The position numbers and the translations under genes are program-made. Under the pieces are notes generated by a model. The model did no database searches. It worked only from the letters and a program-made list of their open reading frames with translations, and was not told where the DNA came from. A stretch of 64,000 bases of DNA from an uncultured Clostridia bacterium. Lineage in GTDB: Bacteria > Bacillota > Clostridia > Oscillospirales > Acutalibacteraceae. The stretch spans positions 1-64,000 of the forward strand of contig CANQOP010000006.1 in assembly GCA_947625485.1 (NCBI GenBank), written 5' to 3'. Shown here in pieces: positions 17,144 to 26,063 of this stretch (position 1 is its first letter; each line of letters begins with the position of its first letter).

Positions 17144-18265
17144 TCACCCTTTCTTCTTTTTCTTCTGCTTTTTGTTTTTATCCTTATTTTTATTCTTGCT
17201 CTTATCGGAATCCTTCTTGGTTTCTTTTTTGACATCCTGTTTCTTAACATACTGAATGTTCGGAATGCGAAGCCACTTTGACCAACCGCGTCCCGCGACT
17301 TTCGTTTTAACTACACCGTAGGCTGTACCCATAGCTTCTATTACTTCACCGTTGCCTATGTAGACTCCGATATGTCCGTTCATCCAAACGCCGAGACCGG
17401 GAACTTCCGGAATAGATGAGATATCGCCGCTCTCGGTCACGTTGTTCCAGATAGAATTCGCGCCGCAGTCTGTAAAGCCGTTTGCTCCGGGACGGATACT
17501 TCCGTCACTCGGGTTATACCATGCGTAAGATTTTATCAGACCGATACAGTCGGCGACTCTTTTTCCGAGCCACTTTTCTCCGACTGTTCTCATCGGGCCT
17601 CCTGCTTCATTGTCGCCGGGCCACGCGGCTGCCTGTTGGTCAAGGTATGCTACCGTACACACCTGTCCATAGCCGCCGTAAACATATCCCCAGCCGTTTT
17701 TATGAGCATTGCGACACCACTCGGCGAGGTCAAGGTTGTTCTTTACCTTCGGATCATAATAGCCGGACAAACTTATTTGTGTGCTTTTGACTGATTTAAC
17801 CATCTTCTGCACCTCATCATATTTGATGTTTGTATGGAATTCTTTATTGACCGCGGTTACAACTTCCTCCTCGGAGTAATCCTTTTTAAAACAGGAAACA
17901 AAGTCCTTTACAAAATCTTTATCTTTAGATTTGTCGGTAAGCGAGAACATATAAATAACCTCAGCAAGATCATTGAACTTGCTGAGGTGTTTGTCTTTGA
18001 GCTTATTCTCTATTTTTTCCATGGTGTTGTTATAGAGTTCAAATTTGGCATTCTGCTCATCTGTTATATTCTGCTGAATTGCTGTTGTCAGCTTATCGGT
18101 ATCTATATCCATACTGCCGTTAAAGATAGAAACTACCGCGATTATCGGCATACAGATTATTACAATTATTCCGATGATAATTCCGACAACCGTTTTCAGC
18201 ACCTTTGGATTTGTAAATATAGCAACTGCTAACTTTTTCAGAGCAGCGCCGATTGCTGCACCCAT
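17144..18265 (-). CDS. Membrane-anchored NlpC/P60 cell-wall hydrolase of the T4SS
   Basis: A 373-aa protein. One strong transmembrane segment (VVGIIIGIIVIICMPIIAVVSIF, shown in part) lies at residues about 22-45. A helical stalk follows, then an NlpC/P60 domain from about 185: catalytic Cys in RVADCIGLIKSY and His in NGHIGVYIGNGE. The lysine-rich C-terminus is unusual. It opens peptidoglycan for the conjugation channel, the VirB1-like role of CD1108-type proteins in Firmicutes ICEs. The ribosome site is GGAGG. Confidence 0.88.
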   Translation of the reverse strand: MGAAIGAALKKLAVAIFTNPKVLKTVVGIIIGIIVIICMPIIAVVSIFNGSMDIDTDKLTTAIQQNITDEQNAKFELYNNTMEKIENKLKDKHLSKFNDLAEVIYMFSLTDKSKDKDFVKDFVSCFKKDYSEEEVVTAVNKEFHTNIKYDEVQKMVKSVKSTQISLSGYYDPKVKNNLDLAEWCRNAHKNGWGYVYGGYGQVCTVAYLDQQAAAWPGDNEAGGPMRTVGEKWLGKRVADCIGLIKSYAWYNPSDGSIRPGANGFTDCGANSIWNNVTESGDISSIPEVPGLGVWMNGHIGVYIGNGEVIEAMGTAYGVVKTKVAGRGWSKWLRIPNIQYVKKQDVKKETKKDSDKSKNKNKDKNKKQKKKKKG

Positions 18266-18278
18266 AGTTTCACCTCCG

Positions 18279-19328
18279 TTATGACAATGTCATAAAACCA
18301 TCCTGCTCGTTTGACTGTTCATCAAAGCAAGAGGCTTCTTCAATATATGTTTCGGGATATGAAAACTCGTCAATCTGACAGCCTGTTATCTTTGTGTTCT
18401 CAACATCACAATTCTTCATCGTTGCGCTGATAAGGAGAGAGTCCATGAGCACGGAATTGGAAATATCGCAACCGGAAAATTCCGCCTGAATAAAATTCGT
18501 CTTGTTTGCAAAGACATCCTCCATACAACAGTCCTCAAACTTTGCGGACTCAACTTCCGCGTTACTGAAATCAACCGACTGTAAATTACAACCGTCGAAC
18601 ACAGCATTACTGCAATCGGAATTTGAAAGAACTTTACCATATAGATTCAATCCTTTTAGTACGCAGTTAGAAAGATCAGCCTTTTCGCCTCCCGCGTCAT
18701 TAAGCCACAAAATATGTTGAGCGCAAATAACATCGACATCCCGCTGACTTAGTTCTCTTTTTTTATCATTACGGAGATTGTTTGCAAGCTTTACAGTAAA
18801 CTCACCGCCGTAATATTCAACATCCGAGAATTCCGAACGCTCGCCAATCATATCAACAAACAGGTCACTGTCAAAGATATCACAGTCATACTCTCTGTTA
18901 ACATCATTAATATCAAATGTGTATTTACCGTCTTTTTGATTTTCCAAAGCGAGCCCGACATATTTATCAACCGCCCTTCGCATTCTGTCGTTGAATTCTT
19001 CAAGGCTTGGATACTGAAGCTGTGCAAGCTTTTTAGCATTTGGAACATATGCCGAATACCGCGCGTAATTATACCCCTGCGGATCAACAAGGATACCATC
19101 GTCCGCTTCCTCGTCGAGTACCATAATACAGTGGCGGGTATTGTCATCAGCCATAGGTAAGATAGGCAACGCGTCTGATATAAAATTCTGATTTTCAAGT
19201 GTGTTGCGCCTAAAATGTTCAAACTTGGAATGCGGAAGTGTAATCGTTTTATCAATCTGACATTGGTCACACTCCCAAAATTCCATTTTATTTCTAAGTA
19301 CAGTATTTATTGTTATTATTTTAATCAC
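18279..19328 (-). CDS. Pentapeptide-repeat ICE protein (DUF6329-like N-terminus)
   Basis: A 349-aa protein. The N-terminal about 200 residues form a domain I associate with DUF6329-type ICE proteins (VLDEEADDGILVDPQGYNYA). The C-terminal part has pentapeptide repeats (ADLSNCVLKGLNL, SVDFSNAEVESAKFED), which fold into a right-handed helix that in some families mimics DNA. It ends DGFMTLS, the shared tail type. The start is GTG behind AAGG. A terminator-like hairpin lies only 16 bases upstream of the start. Confidence 0.75.
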   Translation of the reverse strand: MIKIITINTVLRNKMEFWECDQCQIDKTITLPHSKFEHFRRNTLENQNFISDALPILPMADDNTRHCIMVLDEEADDGILVDPQGYNYARYSAYVPNAKKLAQLQYPSLEEFNDRMRRAVDKYVGLALENQKDGKYTFDINDVNREYDCDIFDSDLFVDMIGERSEFSDVEYYGGEFTVKLANNLRNDKKRELSQRDVDVICAQHILWLNDAGGEKADLSNCVLKGLNLYGKVLSNSDCSNAVFDGCNLQSVDFSNAEVESAKFEDCCMEDVFANKTNFIQAEFSGCDISNSVLMDSLLISATMKNCDVENTKITGCQIDEFSYPETYIEEASCFDEQSNEQDGFMTLS

Positions 19329-19343
19329 ATCCTTAAATAGAAA

Positions 19344-19370
19344 ACTCCGATTGTTTTATCCAATCGGAGT
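19344..19370 (-). terminator. Hairpin in the leader of the pentapeptide gene (cassette edge A)
   Basis: ACTCCGATTG and CAATCGGAGT are perfect 10-bp arms with a 7-base loop, followed by TTTTCTATTT on the minus strand. It shares CTCCGATT/AATCGGAG with the hairpin at 20115-20141. It may act as an attenuator for operon readthrough. Confidence 0.65.
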
Positions 19371-19401
19371 ATGTTGTTAATTGCATAATTTGTAATTAAT
19401 A

Positions 19402-19429
19402 TTGACTTATTGTAAATATGTATTATAAT
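19402..19429 (+). promoter_or_regulatory. Promoter of the divergent cargo gene
   Basis: TTGACT (19402-19407) and TATAAT (19424-19429) with 16-base spacing, followed by AAGGGGAG seven bases before the ATG at 19461. The signals are strong, so this gene is expressed independently of the transfer operon. Confidence 0.75.
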
Positions 19430-19460
19430 TATTTTAATTAATTCATAAGGGGAGTTAATA

Positions 19461-20078
19461 ATGGGGAATATTTTTAACAATACCAACATTACCCAACAAG
19501 GAAATGAAAATAACATCCATATTGGTGATTCCTATAAAATAAATTTTGGGAATAGAAATATTAAAATAAGCGAAATGGATTATAAAGAAATAGATTATAA
19601 AAAGATGATAAAAAATGAAATAATAAAAGCTTCTATTTCTTTTGTTTTTACTATTATTACATTTACAACTGAACAAATCATTAGCGATAATAATAGTATA
19701 AATCCCATATTTCCAATCGTTATATCAATTCTTATATTCATAGGGTTTAGTTTGTTTTTATTCTTCTTGTATCAAATTATTGTGTTTAAAATTGAAAACA
19801 AAAGACTAGAACGTAATAATACCATACGAATAAGAAAATTTTTCGATTATCTATTATCATTAATTCATCACTTGACAGATTTGGACACACGAGAAATTCC
19901 TGATAAAGTAATAATAAGAAAAGGAGAAAGAACATATCAACTAACTGGTTGTACATGTCCAATTTGCACTGTGGGAGATATTGGTAAAATGAAATTTATC
20001 AAAGTAAATGGTGAACTATATCTTAGGTGTAATGAAAATTCTAAGCATATCATTAGATTCGACTCTAAATCTTATTGA
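19461..20078 (+). CDS. Two-TM membrane protein with C-terminal zinc ribbon (inserted cargo)
   Basis: A 205-aa protein of unknown function. The N-terminus is Asn/Gln-rich (NNTNITQQGNENNIHIGD). Two transmembrane segments lie at about 58-75 and 85-112. The C-terminal cytoplasmic part carries CTCPIC and a later Cys-Asn-Glu, a probable zinc ribbon. It is the only plus-strand gene inside the transfer module, is much more AT-rich than its neighbours, has its own promoter, and is framed by two hairpins with the same stem core. This looks like a separate insertion. A defence or exclusion role is possible but not shown. Confidence 0.75.
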   Translation: MGNIFNNTNITQQGNENNIHIGDSYKINFGNRNIKISEMDYKEIDYKKMIKNEIIKASISFVFTIITFTTEQIISDNNSINPIFPIVISILIFIGFSLFLFFLYQIIVFKIENKRLERNNTIRIRKFFDYLLSLIHHLTDLDTREIPDKVIIRKGERTYQLTGCTCPICTVGDIGKMKFIKVNGELYLRCNENSKHIIRFDSKSY

Positions 20079-20114
20079 TTTAATTTCAAACATTAAAAAT
20101 ATTTATAACGATTT

Positions 20115-20146
20115 GTCTCCGATTAGTTATTAATCGGAGACTTTTT
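20115..20146 (+). terminator. Terminator of the cargo gene (cassette edge B)
   Basis: GTCTCCGATTA and TAATCGGAGAC form perfect 11-bp arms with a 5-base loop, followed by TTTTTAT on the plus strand. Its stem core matches edge A at 19344-19370. Confidence 0.85.
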
Positions 20147-20210
20147 ATAAAAAAATAGATTTACAAATATTGGCTGCATCCTATATTAAGACAATAGTAT
20201 CTGCAAAAAT

Positions 20211-22049
20211 TCATCTTCCTCCCGCGTTACCGAAAATCTTGTACTTATACTCGGGTGCTTTCACCTGAAGCAAGTAACGCTCATTACCGCAGCGATACAG
20301 ACAAGTTCCGCGGCTGCTAATGCGGATAAGATTATACTCGTTGAGTTCTACCATAAGAGCGTCGGTAAAATCTCTGCCGTTTATGTTACCGGGATAGAAC
20401 AGGAAATGGTGAGACGGGATTGAGAATAGAGGCTTTGTCAATTCTTTTACGTCCGGCATCAAGAAATCCTCAATGTTTTGACTGGCGAGAATTACCGCGG
20501 ATTCTTTTTTGCGAACGCGTTTCATAGCGTTTCTGATGTATTCAATGGCTGTTCTGTTTGTGAGGAACAGATACAGCTCATCAATTGACGCGACAGTGTT
20601 TCCGACTCCGAGGAGCTTGTTGCTCATATACGAAAGGATGTTGAATAGCATTGCGTCTTTGAGCCTGCGGTTAGTATCAAGTAAGCCCTTGACTCCGAAG
20701 CATAGAAATTTATCGTCATCAATATTTGTATGCCCGTTAAAGTATTTGCTCTCAGCTCCCTTGCACATAGAGTACAGTCCGAGACAAACCTGACGGAGTG
20801 TTTCTCGGTTGTATACGTCAACCGCTTTTTCATCAAAGGTTTTGTATTCTTCCTCGCAGATGTCATAAAGGTCATTCATAATAGGAAAACGCGAGGAGCT
20901 CACCTTTTCGTAGTCGGTAAAATCATCAATACCGAATCTCCTGTATAACTTCATGAGCATAATCTCAATAGTGTCGAGCTGCTCATCAGTGAAATCCTTA
21001 TACGCTCTGAAAAAGTCTTTGAGGAACGCAATATGTTGACTGAGCCTGGTTACACGCTTGAATGCGTTAGGGGTGTTCTCGTCGATGTCGCCGTCTGATG
21101 TTCCCCAATCCTTCGGCTCTAACGGATTGATTTTGTACCGTCCGTTCATAAAATCAATATAGCAGCCTCCGAGTGCTTTTGTTAAATCCTCATACTCGGA
21201 TTCCGGATCAAGACAGATTAAGGCTTTACCGCTTTCACGGATATTGGTGAGTAGGAGTTTCAGCAGATAAGATTTACCCTGTCCGCTGTTGCCGAGGATG
21301 AGGACGTTTGAGTTCGTTTTATCTTCGGTTCGTCTGTCGAAGTCAACGAGGATATTCGTGCCGTACTTATCTCTGCCGATGTAGAATCCGTGGGGATCGG
21401 TTTTGCCCGAAAAGTTAAACGGATACATATTCGCGACAGATGACGCGGGCAGAACTCTCTCGAACTGACTGCCGAACATATTTAAACCTATCGGTGTTAC
21501 CGACAGCAGTCCTTCCTTCTGTCTTAGCGTGAGCTTATCCACCTTTATTTTTGTACGCGCAAGTTCCATGTCAATCTCAGTCTGAAGCTCACGGAGCTTT
21601 TTGTGGTTCTTTGCTTTCAACTCAATAAACACGGCACAATGCAGAAGCACTTCTTTACTGCGCTGCGTGTTTGAGACAAGCGCGGTAACGTCCTGCAGGT
21701 TGCCCTGTGCCTCAATGCTTTCGCTCACGTCGTTGCCTGTCGCTTTCAGCTTGTTCTTTCGCTCGGCGTTCTGCAGAATCTTTCTCTGCTCGAGCGGTTC
21801 TACAAGCCTGTGGTATATACGGAGTGTTACTCCGTTCTTATCGGCGAGGTTTGCCAATATCGCCTGTTCCTCGGTAGACGGCGCGTACTCCGTTACCGCC
21901 CATACAGAACGATAGGTGTCGCCGACGATTATATAATTCGCCTTAAAGCTGATTGTCGCGGGCAGGATCATATCAAAGAAATCTTTTGTGTATATTTCTT
22001 CTTTCTGTTCCGCGGTCAGCTCTTTGGGCTTTCTTCTAAAAAGTTTCAT
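20211..22049 (-). CDS. virB4: VirB4-type T4SS ATPase
   Basis: A 612-aa conjugation ATPase of the TraC/TraE class that powers assembly and transport. Walker A is LILGNSGQGKSYLLK near residue 258. The Walker B region is VASIDELYLFLT near 490, followed by the arginine-finger-like segment SAVILASQNIEDFL. The start is set at the ATG at 22049 behind AGGAGG; the track's first 12 residues come from the leader. It is preceded by a terminator hairpin after the HipA-like gene, so a promoter probably lies in 22050-22128. Confidence 0.93.
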   Translation of the reverse strand: MKLFRRKPKELTAEQKEEIYTKDFFDMILPATISFKANYIIVGDTYRSVWAVTEYAPSTEEQAILANLADKNGVTLRIYHRLVEPLEQRKILQNAERKNKLKATGNDVSESIEAQGNLQDVTALVSNTQRSKEVLLHCAVFIELKAKNHKKLRELQTEIDMELARTKIKVDKLTLRQKEGLLSVTPIGLNMFGSQFERVLPASSVANMYPFNFSGKTDPHGFYIGRDKYGTNILVDFDRRTEDKTNSNVLILGNSGQGKSYLLKLLLTNIRESGKALICLDPESEYEDLTKALGGCYIDFMNGRYKINPLEPKDWGTSDGDIDENTPNAFKRVTRLSQHIAFLKDFFRAYKDFTDEQLDTIEIMLMKLYRRFGIDDFTDYEKVSSSRFPIMNDLYDICEEEYKTFDEKAVDVYNRETLRQVCLGLYSMCKGAESKYFNGHTNIDDDKFLCFGVKGLLDTNRRLKDAMLFNILSYMSNKLLGVGNTVASIDELYLFLTNRTAIEYIRNAMKRVRKKESAVILASQNIEDFLMPDVKELTKPLFSIPSHHFLFYPGNINGRDFTDALMVELNEYNLIRISSRGTCLYRCGNERYLLQVKAPEYKYKIFGNAGGR

Positions 22050-22128
22050 AAAACCTCCTGTTGCCGTTGTAACAGCAGAAGGCAAATCAGCCGTTTGCTG
22101 CTACAAACGACTGATTCTTGTAAAGAGA

Positions 22129-22148
22129 AAGACCGCCGAAGCGGTCTT
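22129..22148 (-). terminator. Hairpin after the HipA-like gene
   Basis: AAGACCGC and GCGGTCTT form perfect arms with a TTCG loop on the minus strand, followed by TCTCTTT. It lies 18 bases past the stop codon. Confidence 0.6.
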
Positions 22149-22166
22149 AAAAAAATAGTATTTTGT

Positions 22167-23396
22167 TTATAACTTCATTTCCGAAGTATAATCTTCAGCT
22201 GTGTCCTCGTCAACATCATTTTCAATGTTATCGCTGTAATTATACATCGTATACGACAAGCTCTCGATAATATCAATCCTGCTGTTTATGGATTGTATAA
22301 TTGCTTCGCGCCTTTCGTCGTCAAGATAATCTCCGCTTTGAGAAAGCAATTCTCGGATTTCATCCTCACAAGCCCTCAGCTTATCAAAATCAATCCAATC
22401 GAGCGCGGTAACAAGCTTGAGTTGTTCTTCGTGAGTTTTTTTGAAGGGTTTACATATAAGGTTTTTCCCTGATTTTATTTGATTTGTAAGCTTATCGTAG
22501 CCCAAGGATGAACCGCTGTCGAAAATCGGAGCTGTTCCTATCCATTCGAGTGTTTCCGCGTTGCGGAGCAAACCAAAGTTATTCTGATGTCTGTCCTCGT
22601 TAGCGATAAGGAAATCAACAACAATCATCTCGTTCAGACGTTGTCTGATATCGTCTATGCCTATCGCTTCACAGCAGTTAATGTAGTGCTGATATATTGA
22701 AGTATTGTTGTCCTTCTTAACGCTTTGCATTATACGCCACGCGCTGACGAGTTCAGTATCAGGATTAATAAAATCCTCACATACGCTGAACGGGGTTTCT
22801 TCGTCCCAAATCAAAGTATAATCGACGTGGTTAACATTTAACGCGCGCATTATAATCGACGCGATAACCTCGTTAAACGGCTGCTGCATAAACGGCGGGC
22901 TTCCTGATTTCACAAGACAGCGTTTTCCGTTTATAATCTTCCAGCGCTTTTTCAAAAATCCGTCGGAGGTATTATCCGGCGAACTAAAATCAAAGTCAAG
23001 CTCTTTTTTAGGCTTACCGAGAAGCACGTCGCCTATATCTTCAGAGAAAGGGTTGTCAAAGAAATTTATGCTTTCCCATTCAAGGTCAGCATTCTGAGGT
23101 TTAACCCAATATTGATCAGAAAGACTTAAACCGTAGCACCTTGAAATGAGAAGCTTGGTATTAGGTACATTTAAGGTTTCAAGAGCTTCCTTAACACCTG
23201 AACGGCTTGCGGGAATACTTCTGTCCGTCCACCACTCATTTAAAGCGGCGCGGTCAACAATGCCTTTCTTGTATCCTACCGCGACAGGGAGATGTTCGGG
23301 ATTATATAAAGTACCGCTTTTGCGGATACTTCCCGTTATTTCATCAATCATTAAATCCATAACGGGTATATTTTTATGCATTAACGTATAGTTCAA
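22167..23396 (-). CDS. HipA-like serine/threonine kinase, no HipB partner
   Basis: A 409-aa protein with the HipA_C kinase core: VVDFLIANEDRHQNNFGLL (catalytic loop, Asp with HQNN) and PIFDSGSSLGYD (metal-binding DFG-like Asp). The N-terminal part (LPVAVGYKKGIVDRAALNEWW) is typical of the CtkA-like branch that works without a HipB antitoxin. It ends TSEMKL, the shared tail type. The start is TTG behind GGAGG. It sits between sortase and virB4. No antitoxin-like small gene adjoins it, so a role as a transferred effector kinase is conceivable (inference). Confidence 0.82.
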   Translation of the reverse strand: MNYTLMHKNIPVMDLMIDEITGSIRKSGTLYNPEHLPVAVGYKKGIVDRAALNEWWTDRSIPASRSGVKEALETLNVPNTKLLISRCYGLSLSDQYWVKPQNADLEWESINFFDNPFSEDIGDVLLGKPKKELDFDFSSPDNTSDGFLKKRWKIINGKRCLVKSGSPPFMQQPFNEVIASIIMRALNVNHVDYTLIWDEETPFSVCEDFINPDTELVSAWRIMQSVKKDNNTSIYQHYINCCEAIGIDDIRQRLNEMIVVDFLIANEDRHQNNFGLLRNAETLEWIGTAPIFDSGSSLGYDKLTNQIKSGKNLICKPFKKTHEEQLKLVTALDWIDFDKLRACEDEIRELLSQSGDYLDDERREAIIQSINSRIDIIESLSYTMYNYSDNIENDVDEDTAEDYTSEMKL

Positions 23397-23458
23397 AATT
23401 TCACCTCCAAGGGCTTTTATTTAGTATATCACAAATACAAATAAAAGCAAATATTATT

Positions 23459-24247
23459 TTACTGCTTTACGCCTATAACAAGCAGTCTGTCATCTCTGTT
23501 ACTGCCCATACAGGTCGAGAGAGATAATAGTTTCTGTCCGAATTTTGGCACTATCCGCGTCTTATACAGCGAATGGTCGATGGCATATGATATTTTCTTA
23601 TCATACTTCTTCTCTGTTTCCGCTGTAATAAAGTTGTACCAATAGTCATCGGCTTTAACGCGCAAGACTGCGAACACCTTATACACTTCTCGCTCCTTGT
23701 GTGTTTCGAGGACAATATCCTGATGCGAGTCGCGGTACATTCTTCTTGTGTAATTACAAAGATCCGAAAACATTGAGCCGTAGTTCATATGATGACCGAA
23801 TATGATTTTGTTATCGCTGTTGTCACTGCACCTCGCGTCCATATACGGAACGCCGCTTGAGCTTGTCTGACCGTAAAAGTTCTTGTTAAGATATTTATCA
23901 GGCTCACTCGGCGTATGCATAACCGGATAGCTGATGCGTGTATCCTTAATGCTTATCCACGCATAGCATTCCTTGTTCATACCGAGCAGTTCATCCACAC
24001 TGTGTGTTGGCTGCTGAGACGGCTCGGTTGCGTTTGAGCTTTCATTCGGGATAATAACATCGGACTGTTTTTCAGCAGTCGGCTCTGTTTTACTCGTTGA
24101 AACAGTAACCTTTTCTTTCAGCTTAGAAAATTCATTATCCGCTATGCTTTCCTCAATAGGTGCTTTAACAACCGAAATAAAGCAGATTACAATTACAACC
24201 ACAAAAACCGCAATTACCGCGATCGTGGCGAGTTTTTTCTTATTCAT
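23459..24247 (-). CDS. srtB: Class B sortase
   Basis: A 262-aa membrane-anchored transpeptidase with an N-terminal TM (residues about 6-25), a Thr/Glu-rich stalk, then the catalytic domain with His in IIFGHHMNYGSMFSDL, Cys in LLSLSTCMGS and the C-terminal Arg in DDRLLVIG. It probably anchors the PQTG-bearing adhesin encoded at 26673-29957. The start is the ATG at 24247 behind GGAGGTGAGAGTA, which overlaps the upstream gene's stop by eight bases; the track's extra N-terminus reads through it. Confidence 0.9.
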   Translation of the reverse strand: MNKKKLATIAVIAVFVVVIVICFISVVKAPIEESIADNEFSKLKEKVTVSTSKTEPTAEKQSDVIIPNESSNATEPSQQPTHSVDELLGMNKECYAWISIKDTRISYPVMHTPSEPDKYLNKNFYGQTSSSGVPYMDARCSDNSDNKIIFGHHMNYGSMFSDLCNYTRRMYRDSHQDIVLETHKEREVYKVFAVLRVKADDYWYNFITAETEKKYDKKISYAIDHSLYKTRIVPKFGQKLLSLSTCMGSNRDDRLLVIGVKQ

Positions 24248-24836
24248 TACTCTCACCTCCGACGTACTGCAAGCCGTCAATATCTGGAATGAGCTCGCCG
24301 TTCAGCGAAGCGTCGAAATATACGGCGAGGGCTCTTTTTATATCAGCTTTGTCAAGGCGCTTAATATCGAAATTTTGCTCCGTGATGATTTTCTCAACAC
24401 GGTTTGCGATTGTTGACACCTGATCCTCGCTTGTGGTTTTATAGCGGACTACAAACATAAACTGTCGGGACGTTGAAGTCTCAAGGTTTATGTTGTCAAT
24501 AAAGTCGTAGTCCTTCTGCAGTATTTTTCTGACCTTCTCGTTATCTTCCTTCTCAATACGGTTTAGAAGATGAGTTTTGTTAGTGTCAAAAGATTCCGCG
24601 GCGTCGGTGCAGGATATTTCAATATCGGGTACAGCCGACAGAATCATCATAAGCCGCTGAATCTTCAGGTCGATATTTTCATATGACAATACCGATACGT
24701 TTGTCGGCGCTACGCTAAAGAACACAAGCGTATGTTTTCCGACAAGCAAACCATTCTTTGTAAACGTCTTTATACCGAATAACTCCTGAACAGAACGTCC
24801 TTTGTTATTCTTTCGCTGTTTTTTGCTTTTTCTCAA
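24240..24836 (-). CDS. T4SS-associated protein of unknown function
   Basis: A 198-aa soluble protein, basic at the N-terminus (MRKSKKQRKNNKGRSVQELF) and mixed alpha/beta after that. The stretch LLVGKHTLVFFSVAPTNVSV recalls the N-terminal domain of VirB4-family proteins, but no ATPase motifs are present. It overlaps both neighbours (VirB3-like upstream, sortase downstream) and so belongs to the transfer operon. I do not recognise a named family. Confidence 0.65.
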   Translation of the reverse strand: MRKSKKQRKNNKGRSVQELFGIKTFTKNGLLVGKHTLVFFSVAPTNVSVLSYENIDLKIQRLMMILSAVPDIEISCTDAAESFDTNKTHLLNRIEKEDNEKVRKILQKDYDFIDNINLETSTSRQFMFVVRYKTTSEDQVSTIANRVEKIITEQNFDIKRLDKADIKRALAVYFDASLNGELIPDIDGLQYVGGESNE

Positions 24837-25104
24837 CTTGTTTCTCCTTCCATAAGAATTTCTGCTGTGTCAAAAGGAAATACTTGGCCGCATAGCGTAT
24901 ATAGTCAAGCACGGTTGTATCGGACAGACGGATTGACAAAAATCCGAAAGCGAGTGTTACCGCAATTGGGACAATAATTTTCGTCTGAGCGAATATGAAT
25001 ATTGACACAAGCAGAGCTACGCACATTATCGCAAAATCTCTGAGCGACCACAGCCAGAGATTAGCTGTAGCCTTCAGATTCTGCGGGTATAAATAGGTTT
25101 TCAT
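24805..25104 (-). CDS. VirB3/PrgI-like inner membrane protein
   Basis: A 99-aa protein with two close transmembrane segments (residues about 15-60, DFAIMCVALLVSIFIFAQ and KIIVPIAVTLAFGFLSI) and a cytoplasmic C-terminus. Size, topology and position between the VirB6-like and the following T4SS genes fit the small VirB3/TcpE-type channel subunit. Sequence identity to any particular family is not claimed. Confidence 0.7.
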   Translation of the reverse strand: MKTYLYPQNLKATANLWLWSLRDFAIMCVALLVSIFIFAQTKIIVPIAVTLAFGFLSIRLSDTTVLDYIRYAAKYFLLTQQKFLWKEKQVEKKQKTAKE

Positions 25105-25117
25105 TAGCTTTCCTCCC

Positions 25118-26050
25118 TTACTTCACCGCGCTCGCAATGGTTCGCGTCATATTGACCGCGGTTGTAGTAGCGTGCATAACATTCATTACGTTGACTTTTA
25201 CGCTTGAGTCAAGTCCGAACTGCTGGGCTATTCTCGGAACTTCGTTTGCCGACAGCATTATTCCTAAGCCGAGCAGCATATTATCGGGAAATGTCAGCAA
25301 CCCGAGGAACAGCAAGGTCGTCTGCATAAACGCCGTCAAGCATAGAGCCGCAATCTGCTTCATCCATTGGTTGAAACCGTCCTGATATCCTCTTGGGACA
25401 GAGAACATATACAAGGAGCCTACAGCTATCTGTATAAGGAGAATTCCTCCGCGCTTTATATTCGCAAAGAATATCTTTATTACACAGTAAGCGAAGGCAA
25501 TTAAGCAAAGTAAGTTAAGCAAGTTAGTGGTAGTTTGATTGCTTATCGCAAAACTACCTTCCAACACACTTGTACTTTCACCTGCGAGGTCAAGACTTTT
25601 TGTACTTGCCGCCAAGGATGACAAGTCGTGAGCAAGGGTGTTCTGCAGAGATATACAGAACTTGTATAACTCCACAGGAACAACCCCGATTAGCGAACAG
25701 GCAAAAAAGCCCTTTAAAACATTGATAGCTGTGGTCTTTACGGAAGCTCGTCCGTTCTGATACTCCACAGCAACATCGAACACCGCTACTATTGTTCCCG
25801 CGGCAAATAGAGCCCAACCGAACATCGTAAATAGCTGAACCGTCGCTTTAACCCAATCGAGATCGAACATCTCAGCTCCCATTTTTCCCATTTCGGTAAA
25901 AAAGTCGGCAACTGCGTTATAAATCGTTTCATACATCCATTTGAGCATTGTATCCCAAATGGCGCTTGAGATTTGTTTACCGAGAGTACTGAAAGCGCTG
26001 CCTATTGCGTCGCCTATACCCGATATAAAATCACCGAGCCAGTCAAACAA
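25118..26050 (-). CDS. VirB6/TrbL-like polytopic T4SS channel protein
   Basis: A 310-aa membrane protein. A long amphipathic N-terminus (MFDWLGDFISGIGDAIGSA) is followed by about five to six transmembrane segments (LFTMFGWALFAAGTIVAVF, NLLCLIAFAYCVIKIFFA, FMQTTLLFLGLLTF) and a short soluble tail. This is the usual form of the Firmicutes TrbL/VirB6-like protein that lines the inner-membrane channel. The start is TTG behind GAGG. It lies 13 bases after the pilin-like gene. Confidence 0.8.
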   Translation of the reverse strand: MFDWLGDFISGIGDAIGSAFSTLGKQISSAIWDTMLKWMYETIYNAVADFFTEMGKMGAEMFDLDWVKATVQLFTMFGWALFAAGTIVAVFDVAVEYQNGRASVKTTAINVLKGFFACSLIGVVPVELYKFCISLQNTLAHDLSSLAASTKSLDLAGESTSVLEGSFAISNQTTTNLLNLLCLIAFAYCVIKIFFANIKRGGILLIQIAVGSLYMFSVPRGYQDGFNQWMKQIAALCLTAFMQTTLLFLGLLTFPDNMLLGLGIMLSANEVPRIAQQFGLDSSVKVNVMNVMHATTTAVNMTRTIASAVK

Positions 26051-26063
26051 TTACCTCACCCCG

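Noticed and set aside
16548-17232. Overlapping plus- and minus-strand ORFs around 16.5-17.2 kb
   Set aside because: They overlap one another and the 16884 and 17144 genes, and show no family resemblance; the region is better explained as an oriT area.
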